A stretch of DNA of 64,000 nucleotides from Ecdyonurus torrentis (GCA_949318235.1 OX439137.1:16956781-17020780); one strand, 5' to 3'; shown: positions 1 through 13,325, counted from the first letter of the stretch. Numbers and translations are program-made. Notes: generated by a model from the letters alone, not told the origin.

Positions 1-104
1 GGTTTGTCCTATGCTGAGCAATATTATTCATTGCTATATCCAGTATGGCCTCCAAGCACATCAAATATTATGTTATGCGGATACACCCTTTATAAAGCAT
101 TAAA
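1..104 (-). repeat. MITE family 1 fragment (GGGTGTATGC family)
   Basis: This is the first copy of a dispersed element of about 310 bp. Read on the minus strand it starts with a degenerate GGGTGTATCC-like end, then a CRE-like site mutated at the centre, then the GGAGGCCATACTGG block and CTCAGCATAGGACAAAC. The element body is cut off by the window edge. Better copies lie at 24688-25005 and 38813-39115. Confidence 0.7.
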
Positions 105-414
105 TGATATTTTGTGTAGTTTTTTTATGTTAAATACTTATAAATATGTTTATTGATAAATCAAAAATAATGAAATACTCTGACAAGTGATTATTATTTT
201 TTTTCTTTTAAGTCAAAGGACCAGCATGAAAGGGGATATGTAACTTTTTTAGCCTCTTAATAAAAACCATTTATTATTAATAAGTTATTATAATAACGCT
301 TGGCAATATAATAATGCTGATATAATGAAATAATAAAAAAAGTGCTTTAAAACACGTTAAAGTATGCCTTAAAGTATCACTCTTTTAATTATTTCCACAA
401 TTGATGCAGCATAT

Positions 415-448
<34 letters not shown>

Positions 449-504
449 AAATTAAAACACTTTTTTGTTAAATAGTTATTAATGTTTATAATCAATTTTT
501 TCTT
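105..504. other. AT-rich intergenic stretch
   Basis: Contains a poly-A run at about 419-446 and short AT repeats. I see no coding exon or RNA gene here. Confidence 0.6.
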
Positions 505-720
505 ACCTGTAATTAAGACAATGAAAGATTTGAAACTCGCTAAATAGTAAAACCAAAACCGGGCGTCGTATAGTGTATTGGTCTTACAAATTTTAATCAC
601 AAATATATACAGCAAACCATAATAGTTCGACTTTTTTGTTTGTTAGACTTTTTAAATGTAGTATGACTCAAAGAATTTTAAACGTAAACTATGACGTCAC
701 GTCAGAACATTTATATACCA
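505..720 (-). other. Duplicated segment A, possible minus-strand leader exon
   Basis: This stretch is recognisably related to 2131-2335. Shared blocks include GGGCGTCGT, a pyrimidine-rich TATACTGAT-like block, CAGCAAAC-TATAG and GTTTGACTTTT. In both copies the left edge, read on the minus strand, is AG followed by GTAAGAAAA, a good splice donor. Two diverged copies keeping a donor at the same place suggest a non-coding leader exon of tandem paralogues lying to the left of the window. An alternative is an ordinary repeat that contains this motif by descent. A CRE octamer sits at 692-699. Confidence 0.3.
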
Positions 721-869
721 AGGTCCATTATAATAAAGAGAGGTTGAGCGCAGCACAAAACTCACGCATTCAATTTCATTTGTACTTGGTTCTATTTCTA
801 AGCCAATACGATGCCGTTTACCAGCTACGTCACATAAGGTGAACAAAATTGTAACTGATTGCTGTTTAT

Positions 870-1418
870 GTTTACTAAAAAAAGCGTAAAAGAAAGTGGC
901 CGGAAGAGGAAACCACGTGACGGTAAAAGTGCGGGAGAAAAGTTGATGCCAGCAGTAAGCTATAAGGCCTGAGCTACCTCCCACTTTTACCGTCACGTGG
1001 TTTCCTCTTCCGGCACTTCCTTTTCCGCATTTTGAATAATAAACATACATTGAGTGCGTCTGTTTACTCAAAATGCGGAAAAGGAAGTAGCCGGAAGAAG
1101 AAACCACGTGATGGTAAAAGTGGGAGGCAGCTCAAGGTTAGCTTGCTGCTGGCATCAAGTTCTCTCCCACTTTTACCATCACGTGGTTTCCTTTTCCGGC
1201 ACTTCCTTTTCCGCATTTTGAGTAAACAGAAGCACACATTGCTTATGTTTATACTCAAAATGCGGAAAAGGAAGTGCCGGAAAAGGAAACCACTTGATGG
1301 TATATAAAAAGGAGGTATAGCTCAAGCCTAGCTTGCTGCTGGCACCAACTTTTCTTCCATTTTTACCGTCACGTGGTTTCCTTTTCCGGCACTTCCTTTT
1401 CCGTTTTTTAGAGTTAAC
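870..1418. repeat. Three tandem foldback elements
   Basis: Three hairpin units lie head to tail at about 870-1046, 1062-1227 and 1247-1418. Each has inverted arms of roughly 60 bp that begin GTTTACTCAAAATGCGG and contain GGAAACCACGTGA. The loop of about 50 bp carries GCTTGCTGCTGGCA in units 2 and 3. Each arm places one E-box palindrome CACGTG (one copy is CACTTG) in the stem. Apparent open reading frames here are products of the repeat. Confidence 0.85.
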
Positions 1419-1420
1419 AT

Positions 1421-1877
1421 ACGCACTCATAAACAATCAGTGGCAATATATATGACGTCTTTGGTGAATTTCTTTAGGATACGCAACCTTGGCTAAAACT
1501 TTCGAGCATCTAACCTCTCTTATATTATGAACCTTGAATTAATATAAATAAAAAAAAAAGTCTTATGTAAAGTTTAATAAACTTGGCACGATACTTCAGA
1601 GTGACTCGATCACTGTGCGTCGATCTTGCATAATTATATTAATATAGCTTCAGTCATCATAGCGTAAAGTAATACAATTAAAAAAAAAGTACTAAATTGA
1701 AAGAAGCAATTACTGAATGTGAGTTTTTAGTACGTCAAATAAATGTAAGTATAAGTGTTGTTTTATTTAAAAGTGTGCATTTTTCTTCTTCTACTATATT
1801 GGATCTACGACATTTTATCGTTCATTTTAGTTCCATATTTTGTTAATACATTATATATATCCTCAAATTTACGTAAA
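1421..1877. other. AT-rich spacer
   Basis: No gene or clear repeat is visible here apart from short A runs. Confidence 0.5.
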
Positions 1878-1880
1878 TTG

Positions 1881-1979
<99 letters not shown>

Positions 1980-2000
1980 ATATATTTATATATATGTATA
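1878..2000. repeat. (TA)n microsatellite
   Basis: A nearly pure TA dinucleotide run of about 110 bp with one slip near 1968. It gives meaningless Tyr-Ile reading frames on both strands. Confidence 0.97.
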
Positions 2001-2130
2001 TGCATATATTCATATATGCGAATACAAATAATAATAAAATAAATATATAATTTATTACGAATTGAGAATAATAAAAAAGTTTTATGATTTTAATCGTTAA
2101 ATAACTATGAAAAATATTAATATTTTCTTA

Positions 2131-2335
2131 CCTTTATTTAAAATAGCAAAAGTGTTGATAATCTGAATACCAAGACCAAGGCTGGGCGTCGTTTCTATAC
2201 TGATCGTTCGGTATGACAATTTTCACATTATATATTCAGTACAGCAAACTTATAGTTTGACTTTTCTGTTAGACTTTTCCTTATACTGAGTGTGATATAA
2301 AAAAATAATGACGTCATTGAATGTAAACATAAGAC
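2131..2335 (-). other. Duplicated segment B, possible minus-strand leader exon
   Basis: Second copy of the segment at 505-720, in the same orientation. On the minus strand it ends AAAG followed by GTAAGAAAAT at 2131-2130, again a plausible donor. A CRE octamer lies at 2309-2316, the position equivalent to the one at 692-699 in copy A, which suggests the CRE was part of the ancestral unit (possibly promoter-proximal). Confidence 0.3.
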
Positions 2336-2455
2336 TCTCCTTTGATTAGTTTTTATTGAAATTAACTCAAGATACTGCAGTTTGAATATCTGTTATTGTG
2401 AGTGCGTTGACGCTGCAAAATATATAGCGTAATACATCGTATTTGGTAAGTAATA

Positions 2456-2848
2456 TAGGGTGTATGCGCATGACGTCATATTTAATGCGCTTGGAGGCCA
2501 TACTGGAGTAGTGAATAGCATTGCTGCCAAGTATATAGGGTGAATGCGGATGACGTCATATTTAATACGCTTGGAGGCCATATTGGAGTAGTGAATAACA
2601 TTGCTGAGTATATAGAGTGTATGCGGATGACGTCATATTTAATGCGCTTGGAGGCCATACTGGAGTATTGAATAACATATTGCTTAAATGTGTTATGGGA
2701 AATTGGTTAATTTTTTGTTCATGTTATTTTTCTCACATACTTGAGATACTAATTCCACATATTTACAGCATCAATACTCTCAAAAATATTGCATTGTGGT
2801 TTTAAAGGCAAAATGATTTATTTTCATATGCCACCCATGTTATTATAC
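2456..2848 (+). repeat. MITE family 1 copy with triplicated left end
   Basis: The left terminal block (GGGTGTATGC, CRE, TTTAATGCGCTTGG, GGCCATACTGGAGTA) is present three times in tandem, starting near 2459, 2538 and 2613. Each copy carries an intact TGACGTCA (2471, 2551, 2628). One copy of the body follows, including TTTTTCTCACATACTTGAG and CTCAAAAATATTGCA. Confidence 0.85.
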
Positions 2849-3533
2849 GTTATGAGTAGACCTTATACTGTTTGCAAAAAAAAAAAAAAAAAAAAACGCG
2901 TATAATTAAATGTAATGATTTTTTTTCTAATGGATCAGTTTTGTTGATACCTCGCCTATTTATCATTTATATATTTTTCTCTCGTCAATTTTATGTAAAT
3001 AATAAAGTATATAACAATTGTTATGAGATCGACGGTGACAATGAGCAAATTCGGTCACATCCGCTTCCGTTTAGGCTTATAACGCATGCGCAGTACGTCA
3101 AAATGGAAGCAGATGTGATTGAAATCAATTAATGTCAGGTTTCGTCCCTTGAAAAAAAAAAAAAAAAAAACGGGCTTATAAACGACCAAATATTGTGTAA
3201 AATTAGTATATTTATTTAAACCCATTACACCTGCAATTTTACTGTTTTTTTACGCGCGGTTTAAAGGGTATAATAAGGCTTGTGTTGTAATTACATACCG
3301 AATAATATATTATACCACAATATATTATTATTATTTTTTTTTTTGCAAAGGCATTTGACAGAATTGCAAATACGAATGCAAATCAATCAACCAAATAAAT
3401 AATATAATGTATTAAGATAAGAGAAAATAAAAATATTTCATTTTGTTTTACTTTTTTGCTAACGAAATAATCAGGGAAAAGTGGTTATGTCTTCTTTTTA
3501 TTTTATTATTTAACTTATACTTTTGTTTTTCAG
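2849..3533. other. Region upstream of the first LRAT/NlpC-like gene
   Basis: Holds poly-A runs near 2876 and 3151. It also has a GC-rich patch at 3045-3115 that includes CGCATGCGCA (3083-3092), ten bases of an NRF1-type site. This patch is a candidate promoter or leader-exon region for the gene at 3540, because that coding exon begins directly after a splice acceptor and so needs an upstream non-coding exon. No leader donor was identified with confidence. Confidence 0.3.
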
Positions 3534-3539
3534 GTTAAT

Positions 3540-5413
<1,874 letters not shown>

Positions 5414-5570
5414 CAGATTTAATATCTTTTGTTCATTTAAATTGGTTATGATACCAAAAATTGCATAAAATGATTTACATTTTTATGTCATATATGGCAT
5501 AAACGCTGACAATTTAGAATTTTTTAACATAAATTTATGCTGCAAAAAATACTGTGCTTTGATAAATAAT

Positions 5571-5576
5571 AATAAA
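5571..5576 (+). promoter_or_regulatory. Poly(A) signal of LRAT/NlpC-like gene 1
   Basis: AATAAA lies about 160 bp after the stop codon at 5411-5413, a normal distance for a 3' end. Confidence 0.45.
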
Positions 5577-5766
5577 ATGGATTTTGTTACGAGGCCAAAA
5601 AAGGTACAAACTCACTTACATGGTCCTCTGACTTATTTATATTCATATTAGATATTATTTAATATTGTCACAATTATGTATATCAGAATTATTGATTATT
5701 TCTGAATCGTACTAAAAGCGTGTAGCTATTAGGTATTTGGTTTTGTCCACAAATTGAGAATGTTCG

Positions 5767-5803
<37 letters not shown>

Positions 5804-6480
5804 AAGTTTGTCTTGCGCTTAATAAAGCATGTTTACCAAATTTCAAATTGATTTGTCTATAAATGTAAGAGAAAAATAACGTGGTGAGGTGAGAATAAGA
5901 TGTCTTATTTTTATGTTTCCCATGTCATTTTTACCATGGTAAATTTGAAAATTACCGTTTAACAAATTTATTTGAAATTTGGTACACATGCTATTTAAAG
6001 CAATAAAAATTTATTTAAGTTAAATAAAAAAAAAAAAATTTACATCACATCTGATGTTAATCCTTTAAATTTTAAAAATCTTACTACTTTCATAACTGAT
6101 CATTTTGATCATGATGAACATGTATCATACCCTCAAAAGTTTTATATTTTGTCTCTTAAGAAAATAGTTAAGATCCTCTATCATTGTGCATATAAATCAG
6201 GCTAATGTAGTTATTTATCAATTATAATTGATCACCAATGTATTTTTAGGTGGTGAATATATTACAATTCTAAAAAAGCTCATGAAAAAAGTTTTATATA
6301 TATGAATTATATATTGTTAAGAATAAAATGAAAATAAATAAAATATTATTTTTTAAACCAAGCAATAATTATTATTACTTTTCTTTTTTGTTACTTCTTT
6401 TTAAAGTTTAAGTTTTTCATTAAGCACACTTACTTACAAGCAGTATAAGAATAATATTTTTAAATTTTATTTCCTATATA
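5577..6480. other. AT-rich intergenic stretch
   Basis: Contains a poly-T run at about 5770-5798. No gene is seen. Confidence 0.6.
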
Positions 6481-6616
6481 AGTATTATAGGATAAAGTAT
6501 AATATTTTTTAGATTTAAAAAAAATCAATTTAGTTTTTTTTTTAATAATGTATCATTGTTTAAAATTCTAATTATATCGATGGTAGACCAGATTATCATA
6601 TATATATGTATATGTG

Positions 6617-6647
<31 letters not shown>

Positions 6648-6669
6648 TATATATACATATATATGTGTG

Positions 6670-6723
<54 letters not shown>

Positions 6724-6869
6724 ACCTTTTTATTTCTCAAACTTCTTTTATATTCAAAGTAGGTGACTCAACCACATTACGTAGTATAAAAGCAACGTGA
6801 GTCTACCCTTTGGGCTTTATATGGACATAAGACTATTAACTATTTAGTAGCTGCTATACTATTACACTG

Positions 6870-6900
<31 letters not shown>

Positions 6901-7267
6901 TTTTTTTTTTAAATTTTAATTCAATTTTAACTGATGATCACATATATGCATTATTCATTATAAATATAACAACATTGTATTCGTAAATCTTTGTAAGTTA
7001 ATTTACAAGCATATTGGCTTAATTTTAACCATGCTTTATGCAAAATGTCACAATTAAGTCAGTAAAATGTTTTAAATTTGAGTATGTGGTAAACGCAAGT
7101 TAAAAGTATCAATTTTTATTGTTAAGATTTAAGTATTATAGGATAAAGTATAATATTTTTTAGATTTAAAAAAAAATCAATTTAATTTAGTTTTTTTTTT
7201 TTTTTTATTAATAATGTATCATTGTTTAAAATTCTAATTACATCGATGGTAGACCAGACTATCATAT
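6481..7267 (+). repeat. Direct duplication of about 120 bp around an AT-rich spacer
   Basis: The block at 6481-6600 recurs at 7132-7267. It starts AGTATTATAGGATAAAGTAT and ends with GATGGTAGACCAGA and TATCAT. Between the copies lie a TA/TG microsatellite (6600-6720) and poly-T runs near 6871. The copies differ by a few substitutions and T-run length. No coding capacity is seen. Confidence 0.8.
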
Positions 7268-7429
7268 CTATTATATTATCTTTTGGATGTAATGTAATAT
7301 GGGCTACTTTTGTAATGCATAAGTATTGTTGAAAATAGCATAATTAATAATTAGTATGTATTTATTTTTGTCGGTGAGAGAAAGAAACAAATTATTTTCC
7401 TTAGTTATAATATTATCATATTTATTATG

Positions 7430-7431
<2 letters not shown>

Positions 7432-7490
<59 letters not shown>
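7432..7490. repeat. (TA)n(CA)n compound microsatellite
   Basis: TA repeats run into CA repeats. A poly-T run of nearly 30 bases follows at about 7519. Confidence 0.95.
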
Positions 7491-7499
7491 ATAAATATC

Positions 7500-7516
7500 T
7501 ATAATATGCATTTTAT

Positions 7517-7547
<31 letters not shown>

Positions 7548-8290
7548 GTTATTATATACATCTATTTAAATTGTTTCGTAGTATGGAGCTAGTGTTTTAA
7601 CACGGCGTGATAAAGTTAGACAAATCAAAGTGTCTTACTCCCACCACTCCCATATATTTCTTAGCAAGCATATAGCATGCATGACGCAATAATCTAAAAT
7701 TATACATAAAAAAAAGTCTTATGTGTTAAAGATATAAGAGAGAGAAGAAATATAGCATATAGATATACATATTATATCAGCCGCACTTTCAGCAGACCAA
7801 GGAAAATATCTACTAAACTATTTTATTAAAAAATTAAAAGACTGAAGCTACACTAAGGTAACATGACATCTATATTTATATATCTGGAGTGTTTCGTAAT
7901 GTGTACTCTCTAACGATTCTTGCGTAAAATAATTTTAACAAAATATCACAAATAAATTCAATTATTTTCATTGGATTTTACGCAGCAAACTGTACGGGAA
8001 ACTGTCTTACTCAAACCATATTATAATAAGTATTAATACTATGATTAAACACTCAAGTTTAAGGTAATTTTAATATCAAATCAATCATGTTTTTTTTTCT
8101 ATGCTATAACACTGTAAAACAGTTAAAAACTCGTCACACTTTTTTACTTTTTTTTTTTTTTTTTTTTAATTTTTCATAAAAAAATTTATAAAAAAAAACA
8201 GCGCGAGAGATACAGATCATTTGTCTTTTGACTATAAATTAAGGTAAAAACAATTGAAATAGTTTAATCATGAAATTATCTCGCTTGAAT
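7500..8290. other. AT-rich spacer before the second LRAT/NlpC-like gene
   Basis: No gene is seen. The leader exon and promoter of the gene at 8701 probably lie somewhere here, because its coding exon starts right after an acceptor (TTTTAG at 8689-8694). Confidence 0.4.
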
Positions 8291-8293
8291 TTC

Positions 8294-8535
<242 letters not shown>

Positions 8536-8700
8536 AGTATGTTAATTGTATATAAAATAATAACTAGACCAATTATTATATTTGTTATAACAATTTTATG
8601 CTATGTTACTACGTATGAACTACCTGGGTCAATAAAATATCTTTTTTTTTTTCTTACACACAATACTCTACTTTGATTTCTCCGTATGTTTTAGAGCATC

Positions 8701-10051
8701 ATGCCTTTCCAAAGTCCTAACTTGAACTTCAATTGTAACAAGGACAATGTGAGGAACGAAAAGAACAAGGGAGAGGCTGCTACAAGTAAACCGGACGATG
8801 AAGTTGAGGGACTAGAAGCTGAAGATGACACCACGAGGAAACCTGCTACTGTCGTATTTATCAAGAATGGAGATGTGTGGGCGTTGTCAATACAATTTGA
8901 CACAGCTGGCTTTAGAGTTGAGATCAAAGGTATTTTATGCATCTCTAATATCAAAGTATTGTTTATGTGTGTATAGTAATGTGCGTAAGGATTTTGTTGA
9001 ATATGCCGCTTCAATGGAGTGGCTGGAAGGTAATTGTCACAACAAGAGCAAGGTGTGTCTACTGCTGAATTTCTCTGCCTTCTTATATTCTCGTACGTGC
9101 GAGCAGCAGGGGCGGATCCAGTAAATGTGTTTGGGGGGGGCGATCTCCTAGAAAATTAACAATGTAGGACCGGGGGGGGGGGGGGTTAGCGCGCCGCAAG
9201 CGAAAAATTTTATTTGGCCACGCCCCTTTTTGGAAAATATTGCAAATTTAGTATGCCTTTGAAAAAATATTCTTGAATTGCAAAATTTTTGATTTGGTAG
9301 TTTGTTTTTTTTTTTTTTTTTTATGTAAGCAAAAAGAAAAAAGTAAAAGTTGGACAAATGATTTCTGAAATATTTTCTATTTTCATCTCTTTGTAAAATT
9401 ATTAATGTTATTTCACTGAAAAAAAAAAATAAAAAAAACTTGAAAAAAAAGAGCAAAATTTAAATAAATTATTAATATTGTGTATTATTTTATTATTATT
9501 AATTTATTTTTTATTATTATTTTTTTTATACACCAATTTACTAAAAATTGTTTTGCAATTTTTCAAACTATTATTGATATTGTAAAACATAAAACTTATA
9601 TTTGGATGGAAAAATATTTTGAGATAAAAATTATAAAATTTACATTAAAGTTTTTTGTTTTTTTTTTAGTTCTTATCGCGAGCAAAATATTTCGTGGATG
9701 TCCAATTATTAACAGAACTACATCTCTGATATATTACCCTGATGACATGACAACTAGGGGATGTTAAAAAAATTATTTTTTGTTATACTGTATTTACTGT
9801 AGTCAGGATTCAAACGCTTATCCAGCAATAAAAGTTGCGCCGAAGGCGCAAAAAAAATTTTTTTCGACTAAATTTTTTTCAACTTTTGCTCATTTTTTTC
9901 CACCCACGTGGGCCGTTTGAGGGGGCGGTCGCCCCCACCGCCCCCCCCCCCCCCATGGATCCGCCCCTGGCGAGCACCAAAATATGCGTGCCTACTTGAC
10001 CAGCCGTCTGTCTGGTGCACGCTCGTGCACACCTTTGCTCTCTCTCTCTTT

Positions 10052-10123
<72 letters not shown>

Positions 10124-10214
10124 CCTGTCTCGTGAAAAATAGGGCAGTATCACTATGATAGAAGCGTACGATGATACAAGTGAATTATGTTCGACTCTGT
10201 CTTGCACGCGCACT

Positions 10215-10254
<40 letters not shown>

Positions 10255-10752
10255 TAGGAGCGGCGAGTCGGGTGTGTAGCGTGGATGCTCGATAGCTCTG
10301 ATTGACACCTGCATTGTAATATACTATTGCAATATTTATACAAAAAAGGCATCGCGCTCTTGAACTGATATATTTTTTTTATAAACATTATAATTTTTAT
10401 TAATATTTTTCTTTTTAATAAATATTCTTTATTTTTTAATTTTTTGATTCCTTTTATTAACAGTTACCATTGCCCATAGCAAAATAAGTCTCATTGATTC
10501 AAATTGTATGATTAATTAAAGAAAAATAGAATTAACAGTAAGCTACTTTTCAGCACAATTGATATATTACATCATAATTCATCCTATAGTTATACTTTAT
10601 TTTAAACATTTAAATCTTTCTAATTTATCAATGTATTATTGACATTATTGACATTTATAGTAACTTTAAAATTAACAATTCTTACTGTATATAATGTATA
10701 TTATATTATTATATACATTATATACATATACATATCGTGCAATGACAGTGAC

Positions 10753-10803
<51 letters not shown>

Positions 10804-11990
10804 GCACCAGACGTCTGGTCAAGCAAGCATATTTTTGGTGATCACACAAAAATAAGATATAAGAAGGCGGAGAAATGCAGCATAGGAAAAATTTAGTTTT
10901 AGTCAATTTTCTTTGGGAAATCGGTTAATTTTTTGTTATTGTTATTTTTCTCACATACTTGAGATACTAATTCATCATATTAACAACATTAATATGCTCT
11001 CAAAAATATTACTTGGTATTTTTAAACTGGCAAATTGAGTTATTTTCCTATGTCGCCCATGTTATTGACTAATAACCAGACGTCGACTTTAACAAGAATG
11101 CCTACACCCAATAGATCGGCTTTGTCTTTTTTCGTTTTTCTTTTTTTTTTTAAAGCAATTTTCTATGTTTGTAACTTAGGCTGTTTTCGTTTCTACAAAA
11201 TAATAATGCTGAAATAATCTTTTATATATATAATATATTATTATATATATTGCTCCCGACTGCTTTAACGTACTTTTTACCTGTGACAATTAAAGGAATA
11301 GACCAGAGAAAAACAAAAGCATCTATATCACAAAAAATTTGATGGTACTTACATAAGTAACTTTAGTTTGTCTCAAAACCCAACTGTAGCTCCGTAGCAG
11401 TGATCAGAAATTTCGATTAATGCAACCCGCACAACATTTTCATACTAATTTTTGCATGTTTCTGACGTCATAAACATGAATAGTTACTTAAATTGCATAC
11501 TTAACAGTATTTTCACGTTCTCTCGTGGAGCTACATTAACATTTTTGTAAAAATTGTCATCAGTTTTAAAGATCCCATTTCGTGTTTGTTCATTAAAAAG
11601 CACAATACATGTTGTTTTATGTAGTCTATTGCTTTAAGTCGATCCCTTAGTATGATGTTTTTCTTTATTTATTATAGTAAATATTAAAGAAAAAATTTCT
11701 ATTTGACATATATATTTTATTTTCCAGGTAAAAAACATTCAAATCTGCTTGTTCCTTGCTATAAAAAAACCTTTGGTCAAGCCAGTGGGGACAAATATAC
11801 TTGGGGCACAGCTGGGCAACAGTTGGACGTTAGTTTGCCTCCAATGAACGAGATCTCCGTATCTCCTTCCCAAGTACGCGACATTGCAAGACAGAACTCC
11901 GGTAGCAATGAGAACTACATTACTGGCAGTAACGACTCGAAGACGTGGGTTATTTCAGCAGCTAATGCCATATGTAGATATGCTGCTTAA
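8701..11990 (+). CDS. LRAT/NlpC-like paralogue 2, candidate His and Cys lost
   Basis: Exons 8701-8929 and 11728-11990 join in phase 1 (AAAG|GTATTT donor, TTTTCCAG acceptor) to give 163 residues. It aligns with paralogue 1 in order. An acidic EAEDDTTRK stretch matches EEDDTRK. DVWALSIQF stands where NHWGLLLHY is, so His becomes Val. SPSQVRDIAR matches SPEEFQDVAR. SNDSKTWVISAANA stands where NDCQNWAIDAANM is, so Cys becomes Ser. The reading frame is open, both splice sites are good, and the fold-defining residues around the lost positions are kept. The gene therefore looks like an intact product lacking the presumed catalytic pair, not a decayed pseudogene. It lies in tandem with paralogue 1. 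The intron carries a hAT-like insertion (9107-9969) and two MITEs. A possible ATTAAA poly(A) signal lies about 10 bp after the stop. Confidence 0.65.
9099..9977. mobile_element. hAT-like non-autonomous transposon with 8-bp duplication
   Basis: Terminal inverted repeats CAGGGGCGGATCCA (from 9107) and its complement ending at 9969 bound an 863-bp element. It is flanked by GCGAGCAG (9099-9106) and GCGAGCAC (9970-9977), an 8-bp target duplication with one mismatch. Eight-bp duplications and CAGGG ends are typical of the hAT superfamily. There is no transposase-like frame. It holds poly-G runs near 9131 and 9171. Confidence 0.8.
9971..10845. repeat. Inverted pair of a repeat linked to (CT)n
   Basis: The left copy (about 9975-10120) has a CACCAAAATATGCGTGC-like block, TGACCAG, CTGGTGCAC and then CT repeats. 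The right copy (about 10755-10845) is the complement: GA repeats, GTGCACCAGACGTCTGGTCA, then GCAAGCATATTTTTGGTG. A unique sequence block tied to a CT tail in both copies marks a repeat family, not two independent microsatellites. The space between holds a poly-T run (10217-10250) and AT-rich sequence with no gene. Confidence 0.7.
10876..11116 (+). repeat. MITE family 1, left-truncated copy
   Basis: The body blocks (TTTGGGAAATCGGTTAATT, TCACATACTTGAGATACTA, CTCAAAAATATTAC) and the right end GCCTACACCCAAT are present. The CRE-bearing left end is missing. It lies in the intron of the gene at 8701. Confidence 0.8.
11290..11637 (-). repeat. MITE family 2 (TTAA-flanked)
   Basis: TTAA at 11290-11293 and 11634-11637 bound an imperfect inverted-repeat element of about 348 bp. 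The ends are AAGGAATAGACCAGAG and, complemented, AAGCAATAGACTACATA. It carries a CRE at 11463-11470 and lies 90 bp before the second exon of the gene at 8701. Confidence 0.85.
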
Positions 11991-12137
11991 AATATAACAT
12001 TAAATTATACCTCCATGGATATATAAACAGGGTTGGAAAGCTCTTGTTGAAAAAACGATTCCTTAATGATGTAATTCAAAATTTCGCCGCAACGATGCAA
12101 GAATACAAAATTATACGTATAAAACCCTGGCAAAAGT

Positions 12138-12480
12138 TATCCACGGATATTCAATGATTCCCATGGATAATGTCTGGTTTCCCATGGATATTTACATATT
12201 TCCCATGGATATTAGTATTTCCCACGTGGACTTTATTTCTATCCATGGGAAATTGAATATCCATGGACAGATTTTAATATTTTCCACGTAGTTTATAATT
12301 CCCATGGATAGTTTAATATATTTCCCATGGATATTAGTGTTTCCCACGTGGACTTTATTTCTATCCATGGGAAATTGAATATCCATGGACAATTTTAAAT
12401 TTTTCCACATAATTTATAATTCCCATGGATAGTTTAAGTATTTCCCATGGATAGTTTTGTGTGTCCATGGGAATTATTTA
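12138..12480. repeat. CCATGG-rich tandem duplication
   Basis: A cluster of CCATGG palindromes occurs in the contexts TTTCCCATGGATA and TATCCATGGGAAA. A 122-bp unit starting near 12199 is repeated from 12321, with CCCACGTGGACTTTATTTCT in both. Because the motifs face both ways, the region can fold on itself. Reading frames across it are products of the repeat. Confidence 0.85.
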
Positions 12481-12823
12481 AGCGTGGCGGCATACCGAAT
12501 ATGACGATCTAAGCTCATTTACACAGTCCTAGTGCAAAAAATTAAAAAGTGCATAAGAATAAAAAGTGTTTATTTTATAATCTTCAACTAGAATCAATGA
12601 AAAAAAATTTTCATTTTTTTAAATTTTCTTCCCAAAAAGTGGGTTTATTTCAAAAAGTTACCAACCCGTAAAAAATTTTATCGCGTTTTTCGATGTAACT
12701 CAATTTTTAATACCCCAAAAAGTCATTCTAAATTGTTGATTAAGAGCATATATTAACAAATAACCACTATAGATTGATAGTTTTAAAAAAAATGCATATT
12801 AAAGTGAATATCCACTGACAGAA
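12481..12823. other. AT-rich spacer
   Basis: No gene or strong repeat is seen between the two CCATGG regions. Confidence 0.5.
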
Positions 12824-12973
12824 AAATTATCCATGGGGATTTCAACATTTTCCCCATGGATAGTTTCTATCCATGGGAAAAAAACTATCCACGGGCAATT
12901 TGTCCATGGACAATAATTTCCCATGGATAGAAACTATCCATGGGGAAAATGTTGAAATCCCCATGGATAATTT
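12824..12973. repeat. Large CCATGG hairpin
   Basis: Inverted arms of about 57 bp match exactly by eye, each containing CCATGGGGATTTCAACATTT or its complement. They enclose a short loop that is itself built from TCCATGGA palindromes. It belongs to the same sequence family as 12138-12480. Confidence 0.85.
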
Positions 12974-13002
12974 ATTATCCATGGATACACTTTTGCCAGG
13001 GA

Positions 13003-13060
13003 AGTGGCGCTGCGATCTGTGTGTGAATTTTAAAATTCACACACAGATCGCAGCGCCACT
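13003..13060. repeat. Perfect 58-bp palindrome, no loop
   Basis: The left half AGTGGCGCTGCGATCTGTGT... reads into the centre AATTTTAAAATT at 13026-13037. The right half is the exact complement, ending AGCGCCACT. There is no spacer and I see no mismatch. The outer arms are much more GC-rich than the surroundings. Confidence 0.93.
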
Positions 13061-13325
13061 TATATTTTACATGTTGATTGTTGCGGTGAAAATTTGAACT
13101 ACATCAACAAGGGTTCGTTTTTAGTATAGGGCAATAACACAGGAGCTCCCGACCCTGAGATGGACAGAGCTGCAATTATATGTAAAAAAATCTTTCAAAT
13201 AACAAAAATTCGTATCTTAAGTACATAAGTTATAATAGCATAAATATTATTTAATAAAATATAATTTTTTATATTGATTTATATTCATATTTTCAATGAT
13301 TCTAATTTATCATTATTTATATGCT
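13061..13325. other. AT-rich spacer
   Basis: No feature is seen. Confidence 0.5.

Noticed and set aside
697..1436. Several frames of 60-136 codons on both strands
   Set aside because: They run through the tandem foldbacks and read the same hairpin arms in different directions.
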